Shown one piece after another: positions 1 to 10,315 of a DNA stretch of 64,000 bases. Within the stretch, counting starts at the first letter, position 1. The number at the start of each line of letters is the position of its first letter. The position numbers were made by a program, and so were the translations under genes. The notes under the pieces were generated by a model. It worked only from the letters and a program-made list of their open reading frames with translations. It was not told where the DNA came from and ran no database searches. The DNA is from Calliopum simillimum (lineage: Eukaryota > Arthropoda > Insecta > Diptera > Lauxaniidae): NCBI GenBank assembly GCA_951812925.1, contig OX638368.1:150770492-150834491 (forward strand), read 5' to 3'.

Positions 1-1386
1 AGAAGAAAAACAAAAATAAAAAAAAAAAAAATTTCAGAGCAAGTTTTCAGCTTAAGTCTCTTTTCAATAATCAATACAAAGTTGTTTTTTTTTTTTTTCT
101 TAACGAACAAAGATAAACAAAGCTTCAATCTGAAGCATAACCAATAGCAATTTCTTCTCTAGTCATTCTAAACTCTTAGCCCATTCTACTTTTATATAAA
201 ATTGGTAAAGAATTTTTATAATTTACTTGAACACAACAAAGTAGCTGCTGAAATAACCCATTCATACTTGAAGAGTCAACTAAATGTGAAAATTGATAAA
301 ACAAATAAAGGAATCCAATCAAAAATGATTACCCAGCAATGCTCTTTAAGAGCCGCCACTTTGGCTGCTCTGACTGTTGCGCCTGCTGCTAGTGTTCTTA
401 TTGAATCCCATGCATTGAGCTTCACATACTTGTTGTAATCCAAAGAATTTTCACAGTCTTTGGCATAGAAAATAATTGGAATCATGATGATGCCTTGTTA
501 AAATAATTATTTGCGGTTACTTAAAGTTTAAATGAACGGCAACAGCGATAGCAATGGGGAATGCATAAAATTGCTCTTCAAGCAATGGGTGTTTTGAATT
601 ACTAAGCATCGTATCGTATCTACTGGCATAATATTATCTCGCATAAAGTTTTGAGTTGAATTTTGCAAATTGCATTAAGTTCGTTAAATTGCCAGCATTA
701 AGATTTCAAATAAGTAAACATCAGTAAGTGCCATTTCGGGCATATCTTAAAGCATGCAAGCGGTAAAACAAAAAACCGCTATGCTTACAATGTCTTTTAT
801 CCATGGGAAAAAGATTAATAAAAACTTTTGGTGTCTTAAACCAATTAAAAATGTACTTAAATTATTTTGAAAAATTATTATGGGAAATAAGTATTTTTCT
901 TGTTTTTGTGAAAATAGAGAATAGGATTGGGAAGATTTTGTTTGTATGAGGAGTGCATTAACTCGAATAGCATAATATTTCTGTAAACGGATTTTTTCTT
1001 GTATATGCTTTGAAACGATTTTTGACCTTAACAACTTCTTTTAAATTTTTCAATGTTTTTTAGTATTTCAACATTAATATAAACACTAAGCATTATGATA
1101 TAATAAAAGTAATCAAATTTTTCTTATGCAAGTAAATGTGTGACCATTAGAGGAAAATGGACGTTATCTACACTGACAAAATTTAGCTGTAAAGTTAAAA
1201 ATAGGAGATAATATAAATTTTAACGATTTTTAGTTCAAGATGGAATTAGTGCTTAGACGTGTTCTGAACATTTGACATTTGATTTGAGTTCGATTTTAAA
1301 CTAGCAATAAAAGCGGTCTAACTAAACTTCTACTCTCTTTGAACTTCAATATCTACAAACTTCAGTTCAAAATAATAAGTATGTAT
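1..1386. other. AT-rich non-coding DNA
   Basis: Long A and T runs and no recognisable domain in any frame. Open frames of 70-95 codons near 200-485 and 750-1030 have no family resemblance or splice context, and I treat them as chance. Confidence 0.6.
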
Positions 1387-1760
1387 ATTAGGCCGGGTCA
1401 ATTTGTTCGGGACGCAAAAAATTGGCAAAGAGTATAGCAATAAAAAATCTACGAGCAATTCTAAAAAATTTTGCCACAGAAAGCATGGGTCTAAAATCAA
1501 TATCGAGCCGCCGTAAATTGCGTTGAAGTTTTGATGTACTACTTTAAAATACAACAAGAAAAAGTAAAAATTCAAATTTTTTGATTCTTGTTTCATATAA
1601 AATTATTAAAAGCATTTGAATTTTTTCTTTTTCAACGCAATTTATGGCGGCTCGATATTGATCTTAGACCCATGGTTTTTTGGGCACAGTTTTTTAGAAT
1701 TTTTCGTAGATTTTTTTATTGCTATACTCTTTGTCGCAAAAAAATTTGACCCGGCCTAAT
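1387..1760. mobile_element. Foldback MITE (ATTAGGCCGGGTCAA ends)
   Basis: The 15-bp end ATTAGGCCGGGTCAA (1387-1401) is repeated in perfect reverse complement at 1746-1760. Similarity continues inwards for most of each arm: the AAAGAGTATAGCAATAAAAA block and the ATCAATATCGAGCCGCC block both recur inverted, leaving a short loop near 1540-1620. It has no coding capacity. This is the structure of a non-autonomous foldback DNA transposon. The superfamily is not clear because I could not find a convincing target duplication. Confidence 0.85.
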
Positions 1761-1804
1761 GTAAATTGAAAATGAAAAAAAAAAAAAATGTTTTTGATTT
1801 TGTG

Positions 1805-1890
1805 AAGATAAGGTATTCTTTCCTCTGGACGGTCACATATAAAGTTTATACAAATGAGTCATCCAAATGCAAAAGCAGTTAATTCATGTT
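1805..1890. repeat. Dispersed repeat with CGGTCACATAT and AAATGCAAAAGC blocks
   Basis: A GGACGGTCACATATAAAG block followed by AAATGCAAAAGCAGTTAA. The first block recurs inverted near 19400-19425 and direct near 38510-38545. The second recurs near 19510-19535 and, inverted, near 4810-4855. It is probably a terminal or subterminal part of a local repeat family. Confidence 0.6.
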
Positions 1891-1967
1891 TTCATTTTTG
1901 TTGGCAAATGACGAAAAACGTCTAAAATTTTTCTTGGTCATTATAATTATCCAATTTTTTTGTGGAT

Positions 1968-2122
1968 TGAAGGTTATAATTTAGTTATCTAAATTGTTAA
2001 ATATGAATAATCTCAGTGTATCCATCTTATTGTTATTAATAAAATAAAATAGGATTTAACTTATCTTACTTCTGTTAACTTTTTTAACTTATTTTTCAAC
2101 TGTATTCTCTGCCACGATGTTA
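1968..2122. repeat. Direct repeat copy 1 (AAATAGGATTTAAC block)
   Basis: About 140 bp resembling 4438-4575 in the same orientation. Shared blocks include AATTTAGTTA, AAATAGGATTTAAC, AACTTTTTTAACTT and a terminal GTATTNTCTG. The two copies bracket the SAM-like gene and the CACAGAGCC elements. Immediately downstream (about 2120-2134) is a short TTAGG-type run that is too short to mean anything telomeric. Confidence 0.6.
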
Positions 2123-2477
2123 GGTTAGGTTAGCTTTAAGCGACGGCAAAATAACCACACATACCCCAAAAAGATCCATTGTGATATCACATCGAACAGA
2201 AGAGTCCATAATAATTATCTCAATCGTTGAGTCACGGTGTTATAATTAGTTCATTGGTTTATATCCTTCATCAAGGTTAAAAGTAAAGGCTCTGGAAGCC
2301 ATTGCGAAGTTTTTGAGGGATCTAAGGCATGTCCTCAAAGTTCTTTAAAATTGTTAAAAAACATTTGTCCAAGAGTTTAAAATCTAGTTCATCCAAGAGC
2401 TGGACAATGGCTCAGTAGATGTTCCAAATTTTTCTTTTTGATGGTTTCCCTTTGAGTAGACTGCCCGCTTTTGCCTG

Positions 2478-2892
2478 CACAGAGCCAAAACAACCACATA
2501 AAATTGAACAAAAATAAAAAGATATCTCTATGCTTTTCATCCAAGAAGAAAGTCACATCAAAACCATAGAGAAAATCTTTTTAAAATTTCTGTAAACATT
2601 TATGTGAAAAACTCGTAATAGTAAGAAGAAATCTTATCATTTTCAATACGATTTCTTCTTGAAACGATGTTTTCATTCTATTGAAAATTATGTGAAATTC
2701 AACTAAAATTTATGAGAAATCTTCTTGAAAAAGGATAAGATTTCTTCTTAATATTATAAGGATTTCATAGAAAAGGTTTGCAGATATTTTAAGAAGATTT
2801 CTCTATGGTTTTGATGTGACTTTCTTCTTGGATGAAAAGCATAGAGATATCTTTTTATTTTTGTTCTATTTTATGTGGTTGTTTTGGCTCTT
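2478..2892. mobile_element. CACAGAGCC-ended MITE, copy 1
   Basis: The end AGAGCCAAAACAACCACATA (from 2481) recurs inverted at the right end (to 2891). The inverted match runs on through the ATAGAGATATC, AAGAAGAAAGTCACATC and CCATAGAG blocks, giving arms of about 100 bp. The probable full terminus is CACAGAGCC, because two more right ends in the window (4420-4427 and near 48157-48166) read GCTCTGTG. The interior is AAGAAATCTTAT-type sequence without coding capacity. Confidence 0.85.
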
Positions 2893-3431
2893 TATATATT
2901 GTAAAGAAAACCCAATCTGAAATGGTTTTACAGTTAATTGAAAAGAAGAAGAAACATTAAACATATGTTATGCAGTACATAAAATACTTCAATACAGTTT
3001 TAATACAAAAAAGGTATAACAATGCATTTGTTTTTAAAAACAGAACAAAACGTGGTTTAAATCACAGTTCCTCCTATTTTAGTTTAAGTGTGTTGTGTTT
3101 TTTTTTTTTTTTCAAAAAAACCGTTTTTCGACCTTTTGTTAAAAATTAGTTGATGACCCTATTTTAGAAATTTAATTGATGATTTAATGATGCGATTTTT
3201 TCGAATTTGCGTTACTTTTGCGTTGATTTTGGGAGAATTTAAATCAAGCAACGCCAAAAAGTTTAATTTTGAGCAAACCACAATAATTTTAAACAATTGG
3301 TAAAATCGCACCGTGCCTAATTCCAGTATCTTTTTCGACGAATAACTTTGAGTCCATTGTTTAACGTGTAGAAATGACTACGAGGTCCATCTAATGAAAT
3401 GAAGTTAATAATTGCACATTTTTCACTATCA
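2893..3431. other. Non-coding DNA downstream of the SAM-like gene
   Basis: T-rich sequence including a homopolymer run near 3100-3115. It would contain the 3' untranslated region of the minus-strand gene that follows. I see no strong poly(A) signal close to its stop codon. Confidence 0.5.
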
Positions 3432-4022
3432 TTACAAAACTAGTTGTCCTTTTACAGTGAACTTAAGCACAGTCGACAAATCACTGCCACAAGGCTTAAG
3501 CGAGAACTCCGTAGAGGCACGGGAAATGCCTGTAATTGAGGATCTGGAGCAATTGACATTGCTTATAGTATTTGAAATGTTTTCTAGCATTTCTAACACT
3601 TTACGGGTTGATGGTGGTGATATTGTCCCTTGGTCACATATTAAGGGCTTGTTCTGCAAGAACAAATTGACGGTAAAGACGATTCACCTAAGTATAACAA
3701 AATTACTTACCCTGTCCTTTCGCCACTGCCGCAATCCGGCTTTGAACTTTATTTCTACACCAAAAAACCCAGAGCCATGTATATTACCAAAAAATTTCTC
3801 CACATCTTCCATTTCTATTATTTCTACGACGTAGATGGAGTTCACTCCGTAAACTTTTAACACTAAACAAGCTAAGCCACTTAAGCCCCAGGAATGAAAA
3901 ATTTCTTTAGTTTCCAGAATCTCATCTTCATTCCATTCTATAGACGGCGCAGTTAGTATACACGTATCACAAAAATTTTCATTGTTGGTGCTTCCACTTG
4001 GAAAATTTTTAAAATTATCCAT
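3432..4022 (-). CDS. Two-exon gene, putative SAM-like domain protein
   Basis: Proposed CDS: exon 1 4022-3711 (104 codons), intron 3710-3654 (57 nt, donor GTAAGT, acceptor TTGTTCTTGCAG), exon 2 3653-3432 (73 codons plus TAA), joined in phase 0 for about 177 residues. I chose the ATG at 4022; an in-frame ATG lies upstream at 4082. Residues of about 35-104 resemble a sterile-alpha-motif fold in spacing: a first helix ending in HSWGL, a middle EIIEMEDVEKFFGN block and a final basic FKAGLRQWRKDR helix. The exon 2 product is Ser/Asn-rich and unassigned. SAM-like domains usually mediate protein-protein contacts; the role here is unknown. The gene lies between two CACAGAGCC ends and two direct repeats, so it may belong to a mobile element or be a host gene fragment. 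The domain call is by eye. Confidence 0.5.
3654..3710 (-). other. 57-nt intron of the SAM-like gene
   Basis: Read on the minus strand it begins GTAAGT and ends in a T-rich tract plus TTGCAG. A length near 57 nt is typical of short fly introns. Without splicing, the exon 1 frame closes within about 9 codons after the donor, so the intron explains how both exons stay open. Confidence 0.55.
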
Positions 4023-4249
4023 TTCGCAAACAATCACAATCACTTTTGCAAAAAACACAAATTGTTTAACTGAAAAATTCAATTTATGGAAAACCTCATA
4101 ATTTTAAAAACAATGTCTCTTAGATTTTATTAGAGTATCTTTTTAATTTTAAGTGACAAACTTTTTTGTGCGGAAAACAATTTATACGCTTTCCTTCTTA
4201 AAACTAGAAATTAATAAGTTGCTCACATAACTTACATCGGTTTATGTTG

Positions 4250-4427
4250 TATTCTATACAAAAATAATGTGAAAATCTTTTTGAATTTTTCAGAAGATTT
4301 TCTTAGTAAAGTCATAGGGATTTCTCTATGGAATATTCATATTGTTTACTACTTTTAATGTGAATTCATAGTAAAATAGCTCAATACGACAATCTTCTTG
4401 TTTTTAGGGGTCATTTTTTGCTCTGTG
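4250..4427. mobile_element. CACAGAGCC-family remnant, copy 2
   Basis: The right end GCTCTGTG (4420-4427) is preceded by blocks akin to copy 1 (TTTCTCTATGG, AATCTTCTTG, GTCATTTTT). The left part is decayed. Either it is a separate damaged MITE, or it is the right terminus of a larger element starting at 2478 and carrying the SAM-like gene. Confidence 0.55.
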
Positions 4428-4437
4428 TGTTAATCAG

Positions 4438-4860
4438 AAATTTAGTTACCCTCTACAACGTAGTAACCACGATCTTAGTATATCCAAGGTCTTATTACAT
4501 ATTGATAAAATGAAATAGGATTTAACGTCTTTTGTTTCTGTAAACTTTTTTAACTTGTTTTGCAACAGTATTGTCTGTTACTATTGTGGAAATAACTGCT
4601 TTTGCAGCTCACGTGGAAAATAACTTGTTTTGCTTCTGTTTGCTTATATGAATTAGCTTCTTTTGCACCTGCATACTTATTTCTAGGCCGATTTTAACAT
4701 GTTTTAAATATTTTTTCAGCAATTTACCATGATTACTTGATGGCCAGTGAGCTTAAGAATCCAAATATACCAATGCCTCAAAAATATATCTCTTTTTAGT
4801 CTTTTAACTTCTTTTGCATTTAGGTGACTCATATATAGTTTGTACATACATTGATTAAAT
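4438..4860. repeat. Direct repeat copy 2 plus inverted partner block
   Basis: 4438-4575 repeats the 1968-2122 sequence in direct orientation. 4805-4855 (CTTTTGCATTTAGGTGACTC, then an ATATAGTTTGTAC block) is the inverted partner of 1835-1885. Together they frame the 2.5-4.4 kb cassette. Confidence 0.6.
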
Positions 4861-6029
4861 AACCAATTTACCTACAAATTTTCTTATAAAGTACATACCA
4901 CCAATTGCGTACCTTTAACAACCAGTTTAAAATTCCTTTGACTTTATTTGGCAAACCAACAACAACATTTTTTACATAATTACGTGACGTTCGATGAAAT
5001 ATGATGCCAGAAAGTTTCACAAGAAGACAAAAATCTCGTAGTAATCGTAATAAAACGTAGAGTAAAATTCTTGCATAATTTGTGCAACACTTACGAGTTG
5101 GTAAGGCATGTTGTTGTTGTTGCTTGCGTCAGCAGTAGATCAAATTACTGTTTTTTTTGTACAACATTTTTTTTTCTCTTATTTTGTTGTAAATTTTAAA
5201 GGAATGCAATTTTAAATTTTTTGTTAAAGTTTTTGTTTTTTAAATTTACATTTTACATAGCAAAACAAACCTTGAACTCACATAAAATCGTAAAAGAGCG
5301 CAAAAAATAAAAAAAAAAAAACAAAAAAAAAAAAAAATTTTTTTTAAGGTATCCTAAAAAAGCGAACATTAAAAAAAACATTTTTAACGACAACAACAGC
5401 AACGTGTTTATTTAATTAACAATTATCTGCATAAATAATTACAGATACATGGAACTGTCTGCTCAGAGTTAAAAAAAATATTGCCCATATTAAACGCCGA
5501 CCGCCCGCAGTGTCGAATATTTTTTTTTTTTTTAAATAACAACAACAACATATAGCAACAAAAGGAAATAATACAAAATAAAAGAAGTCAAAAAAGTTGA
5601 TGGCAGTAATTGATAAGAAAAAGTGGTCACGGTGAATTGGTAACCAAATTGATAGGGACATTTTTAGGTTATTAAGCTCTTAAATAATGAGAAAAAAAGC
5701 ATGTATGTATGAGGCCATGATCATCTCAATTTTTTCGAAATTTGCAGTTGTGCTCTCAGATTTTTATGAAAATTCACAGAGCTGCTCTAAGTACTTAGCA
5801 TGTAAACTTCTCATTATTAGTTTTGCGAAAACATTTGGAAATTCATATATGGGTGATTTAATTTAAAAAATCACTGTTTTAAAATTAGGTAAGGCGCCAG
5901 ACGGACTTGAGTATGAAAAATATGAGGATCTCAGATTCAGATTGTATGATAATCTTGTTCGTCATCTAACTACAAAATTTCACCAAAATAAGTAGTTGGT
6001 ATAGTAGACAGATTCAAACAAATGGACTT
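4861..6029. other. AT-rich non-coding DNA
   Basis: Contains GTT runs near 5110 and A/T homopolymers at 5308-5345. No coding candidate, RNA gene or element boundary was recognised. Confidence 0.55.
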
Positions 6030-6900
6030 TTGGAAATTCCACGACTACTCTCAAAAAAATGGGTTTTTTTCAAATTTTTCAAACTGAACATCAACCATAT
6101 ACTGTTTTTTAAGGGGACATTCGCTTTTGTAATTGAAAACAAAAAAACACTTTTTAAAAATTTTATTATGAAAAAACTATTATATTTATTGACAAAATTT
6201 CTTTTGAACATTGTTAAGTATTGCCCAGAAAATATGAAAAAAATTTAATTTTTTTTTAGTTTTAGTTTCCCTTGGCTGTTGTAGAGGGCGCCATCCAAAA
6301 GTTACTTTTCAAACTGGTAGGAAATTTTTCTCCGAATCTACTCGACGGATTTTAAAAACCAAAAAGCATTCGATTACTCATAAAAAATATTAAACAATAA
6401 GCCTCTGAAAGTTTTAAAAAATACGCCCCCCTTTTTTTTACGGGGCATTTTTTGAGGTTAAGTCCCTCAATTTTTTCGCATTTTTCATAAATATTCATAC
6501 AAAAACTTCAAAATATAAAAAAAGAATGAATTTTAAAGGCTTATTGTATAGTTTTGGGTCTCAAGAATAAAATCCATTTTGAATTTTTCAAAAATCTGTT
6601 ACAGGAGGTCTAAAATATTTCCTACCGCTTAAAAAGTAACTTTTGGATGGCGCCCTCTACAGCAGCTAAGGAAAACTAAAAATATTTCTTAAACAGTGTT
6701 TGACAATGTCCAAAAGAAATTTTGTCAATAAATATAATAGTTTTTTCATAATAAAATTTTTAAAAAGTGTTTTTTGTTTCAATTACAAAAGCGAATGTCC
6801 CCTTTAACTAAAATATTCACAAGAAACACATTTTCGAAATATCAACGTTCTAAATATAAAACTCTAAAATTATATTTTCAATAAAACCTATTGTCCTAAG
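6030..6900. repeat. Host dispersed repeat split by the 6.1-kb MITE
   Basis: Sequence left (to 6110) and right (from 6806) of the MITE aligns as one continuous block with 40215-40345. Shared segments are ATCAACCATATA, then after the insertion CTAAAATA, CATTTTCGAAATATCA and TCTAAAATTAT-type sequence. Confidence 0.75.
6113..6802. mobile_element. 690-bp palindromic MITE with TTTAA target duplication
   Basis: Ends are GGGGACATTCGCTTTTG (6113) and its exact reverse complement (to 6802). The arms stay nearly identical for about 210 bp each, including the GAGGGCGCCATCCAAAAGTT block at about 6285-6305 and 6635-6660. TTTAA stands on both sides (6108-6112 and 6803-6807) as a 5-bp TSD. There is no transposase. 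The open frames of 65-72 codons in the arms are mirror images and not genes. Confidence 0.92.
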
Positions 6901-7506
6901 GTTATTATAATATCACCACCAGCTCCTTAACTAATCGGTTCACAAACAAATAAAAAAATGCTGTGCAGTTAGCCTTAGAAGATGCACTTATTTTTAAATA
7001 CCGCTACAATTTTTTAAATCATTGATTTGACAATACTCTAGAGAAACAACAGTACCAAATCTTCATCAAAATTTTAAGAATACCAATACTTGGAAATTGA
7101 GTACTCATTAAATGAGCTTATACGGTAAAGGGCGTTTATCGTGACTTACTTTAAAATTATTTTTTTATTTTGTGCACAGTGCAAACATTTGCATTACGAT
7201 TATGCAATGCTACAAATTAAATTGGACTTCAAGGTTATCAGAAAGGCAACCAAAAGGTACACAGGTTTCCCTTCGTTTTTTTATTGTTGTTGTGATTATT
7301 TTGTCTCTTTGTTATGGAAGGTAGTTCAGTTGTCATTTGAACAAAAATTACTGGCATGCTACATGAATTGAATCGGTTTGAGGAATGGCTTAAAATAATC
7401 ATATTCTGATATCTAAAGCCCAATCGAAATGACGGATATACAATATTTATGGCAAATTTTAATGATTCTGGTGATTCATTTAGTTGTTATTTTGGTGGAG
7501 TTAAAT
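6901..7506. other. Non-coding DNA
   Basis: No element ends or coding sequence recognised. Overlapping open frames of 61-76 codons near 7140-7420 are low-complexity and unassigned. Confidence 0.5.
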
Positions 7507-8403
7507 GGCCAAAAATTTCTCAAGTGAGCCACCTAAAAACTTTAACGTAAATCCGTAAAAAAGACTTTCAAGAAAAATTATTTTTTGCAGCATTTAGGAA
7601 CAGATTTTGTAAAAAATTTTTTTTTCAAAAAAAATATTTAACATAGACCAGATTCTATAGTAGTATTTTTTTTTTTTTTTGGATCAAAATTTTTCTTTTA
7701 TTATTTAAAATCCCTAATTAAAATAAATAAAAATTTAAGTAACTTCTCTGCCTCTGAGAAAATTATAAACAATTTGTGGGTACTTTCCACATGTCTAGAA
7801 ATTATATCCCGGAAAAAACATTGGGATAATCGATAATGGTACAAAAGTTATTTACAATATAGTGTGCCGTTCAACTCTTTTTTCGGTACGTATATAAGAG
7901 CAAAACAAGGCATCTCACGATAAAATTGTATATAGCAACAAATGATTAAAGGAAAATTGTAAATTTTTTTCATAATTTTCGGAGACATTTTGTAATTTTT
8001 AAAAAAATTGGTCAAAAAACATAGCACGTTCCCTTAGACAATTATAATACTGAAAAAAGAAATACACGGCACACTATATTGTTAATAACTTTTGTACCAT
8101 TATCGATTATCCCAATTTTTTTCTGGATTATATTAGTTACTAGACATGTGGAGAGTGCTTATATATTTTTATAATTTTCTTAGAGGCGGAGAAGTTGTTT
8201 AAATTTTAATTTATTTGAAAAAGGGATTTTCAATAATAAATGAAAAATTATGGTCTGAAAAAAAATTTTGTTTTATTCTTTGGTCTATGTAAAATATTTA
8301 AAGAATTTTTTTTTTCCAAAATCTTAACTAGTTGCTACAAAAAACTATTTTGCTTGATTTTACGTTTAAATCCTTAGATGGCTCATTTGAGAAATTTTTG
8401 GCC
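7507..8403. mobile_element. 897-bp foldback element (GGCCAAAAATTTCTC ends)
   Basis: GGCCAAAAATTTCTCAAGTG at 7507 matches the reverse complement of the right end (to 8403) with few differences. Arms of about 350-380 bp follow each other through the ACATGTCTAG block, the TTGGGATAATCGATAATGG block and the CAATATAGTGTGCCG block. The loop is near 7890-8050. It is non-coding. The arms have diverged by several percent, so it is older than the 6.1-kb MITE. Confidence 0.85.
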
Positions 8404-10139
8404 TTATGGAACTGAAATCATTAATACATAAATAGTTTAAGGTTGATTTTTATTTGGAATATTTTTTCTTTCAAGTTCGCAAGATTCTTTTTTAGTCGAA
8501 CTCTCTACTTAGCGCATGAAGTTTACAAACAAAATCTCAGTTCGCACTTTAACTTTATTACTTTACTGCACTTCAATCAAACTAATAACGACTAAACTGT
8601 AGTATAAACTGTAGTTTACATGCCATTTGGCAGCGTTAATTGGAACCTTCTCGATGGTTGTAGCAATTAATATGTATGTGATTTCTGCTTCTCAGGAACT
8701 TCTTAGACATTCTCACCATTTCTATTAGCTTCCTTTTAGTGCTTCTCTTTTTTGTATTATACTGTTCTATGTAAATACCTTTTACATTAAAAGATAAATA
8801 ACCAATAAACACAAAATTTCATTTTTATTATTGAAAAGAACACAATTTTGAATTTTTCTTTTGTATGGAAATGTCCCTTTATTTTTTGAGATTAATAACA
8901 TAGGCTCGGTATTGTTTCTGAGTCAGAACAAAACAAAATTATCAAAATCAGTCTTACTATCTTATGCATTTTGTAATAATTTCTGGCGATTGTTTTACTG
9001 CATGCAAATTTGCTTTAATGACGGAAGCAGTAAAAAGTAAATCTTTTTAATCGCATTTGACTCATTTTTAATTAACTTCAGCTACTTCTTGAAGTCCAAT
9101 ATTTACCCACATGCATTCCATTTCCATATCAGACAAAGCGTGTAAGCACACACAAGTAACTGGGAACAAATTTTCATGAGGCAATCTTAGGGAGTTTGTT
9201 TCCAGAGCATACATATGGTAAATAAATCTATTAAGACGAGTGCAAATTCTGCTTCGCAATTAAGTACATTTTTCTTTTGCTTAATCGCATTTTAGACAAA
9301 GCTGTCAGCGCTTTTGCTGTCAACAATATGAATGCTATAAATATGACATACTCGACATCTGCCAACAATTTATGGGTATGGCAAAAATGAGATACATTAT
9401 GATTGTCTCCAAAAAAGAAAAAAAAGAAAAATATTGCAAAACTGTCAGTCGCTTATCTCAAGACTATTCAGAACATTGAATGCGACGACGTAATATTTTG
9501 GCATTTCAATATGATGCACATGACTCATCTTTGTTTTTGTTGGCAACTTTGAAAGCATAATTGCCTGATGGCTGAAAATATATATATTGTCAAATTTGCG
9601 TCGCTTATTACACATATAGTAGTTTAATTTAGGAAACACTTTTGTTTTATAATTTTTACAATTCTACTGAAATAGAAAGTACTCTATCATACGATCTTTG
9701 GATTGAATGAATTCGCTTAAGTTGTTTTGTAACACTGGCGCATTCAAATGTGACAGTTGGCATTTGCTTTAAGAAAGCACCCACAAATATTTGGCCAGTG
9801 TGATTTATTAATAAAGGCACAATTGCATTTAGTTGGCAATTTGAATTTTGAAAAGAAAATATATTTTTTTTTTTTTGTAAAAACAGGAAAAACTGTCGGC
9901 AATTTGCCAGTGATGATGATGAATTTTTTATTGACGCGAGCATAGTTTAATTTTTGGCAAGTAAAATGGTTTTTTTTTTTAAATTTTGATGACCAGATGA
10001 ATCATCTCTTGGTTTACGCTTTACCGTTTTATAAACAGTTTTACGGCATTTTTCTGAAAGTATAATTGGTAGATTAAATTTTTATACTAATTTGTACTTT
10101 TTGCATTTGAAATTCTCGAATATTATATTTTTTAAGCTA
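8404..10139. other. Non-coding DNA, apparently single copy
   Basis: Small open frames (about 62-95 codons) at 9070-9945 overlap on both strands and show no motif. No RNA gene recognised. Confidence 0.5.
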
Positions 10140-10144
10140 TGTTT

Positions 10145-10315
10145 CTAAGCTGGAAAACTATCCATAGATGTTTTCCACTCCAAGTTAAACGTTTTCCACA
10201 TAATTTTGATATTTTTTAAATCAAGTTAAACTTTTTCCAAATCAAAATAAACTTTTTTCTAAATTAATTTAAATTTTTTCTAAATCGAAAAATTAACCTT
10301 TTTCCAAAGCAAAAA
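10145..10315. repeat. TTTTCCACTCCAAG minisatellite, locus 1
   Basis: Degenerate head-to-tail units built from TTTTCCACTCCAAGTTAAAC and TTTCCAAATCAAAATAAACT. The same units recur at 13385-13600. Confidence 0.7.

Noticed and set aside
202..485. Overlapping open frames on both strands, one alanine-rich
   Set aside because: No domain, no splice or poly(A) context; opposite-strand overlap suggests chance.
2120..2134. TTAGG-type run
   Set aside because: Only about three units, and higher flies do not use TTAGG telomeres.
6014..6248. Open frames on both strands in the 6.1-kb MITE
   Set aside because: They lie in a palindromic arm and mirror each other; AT-rich low-complexity products.
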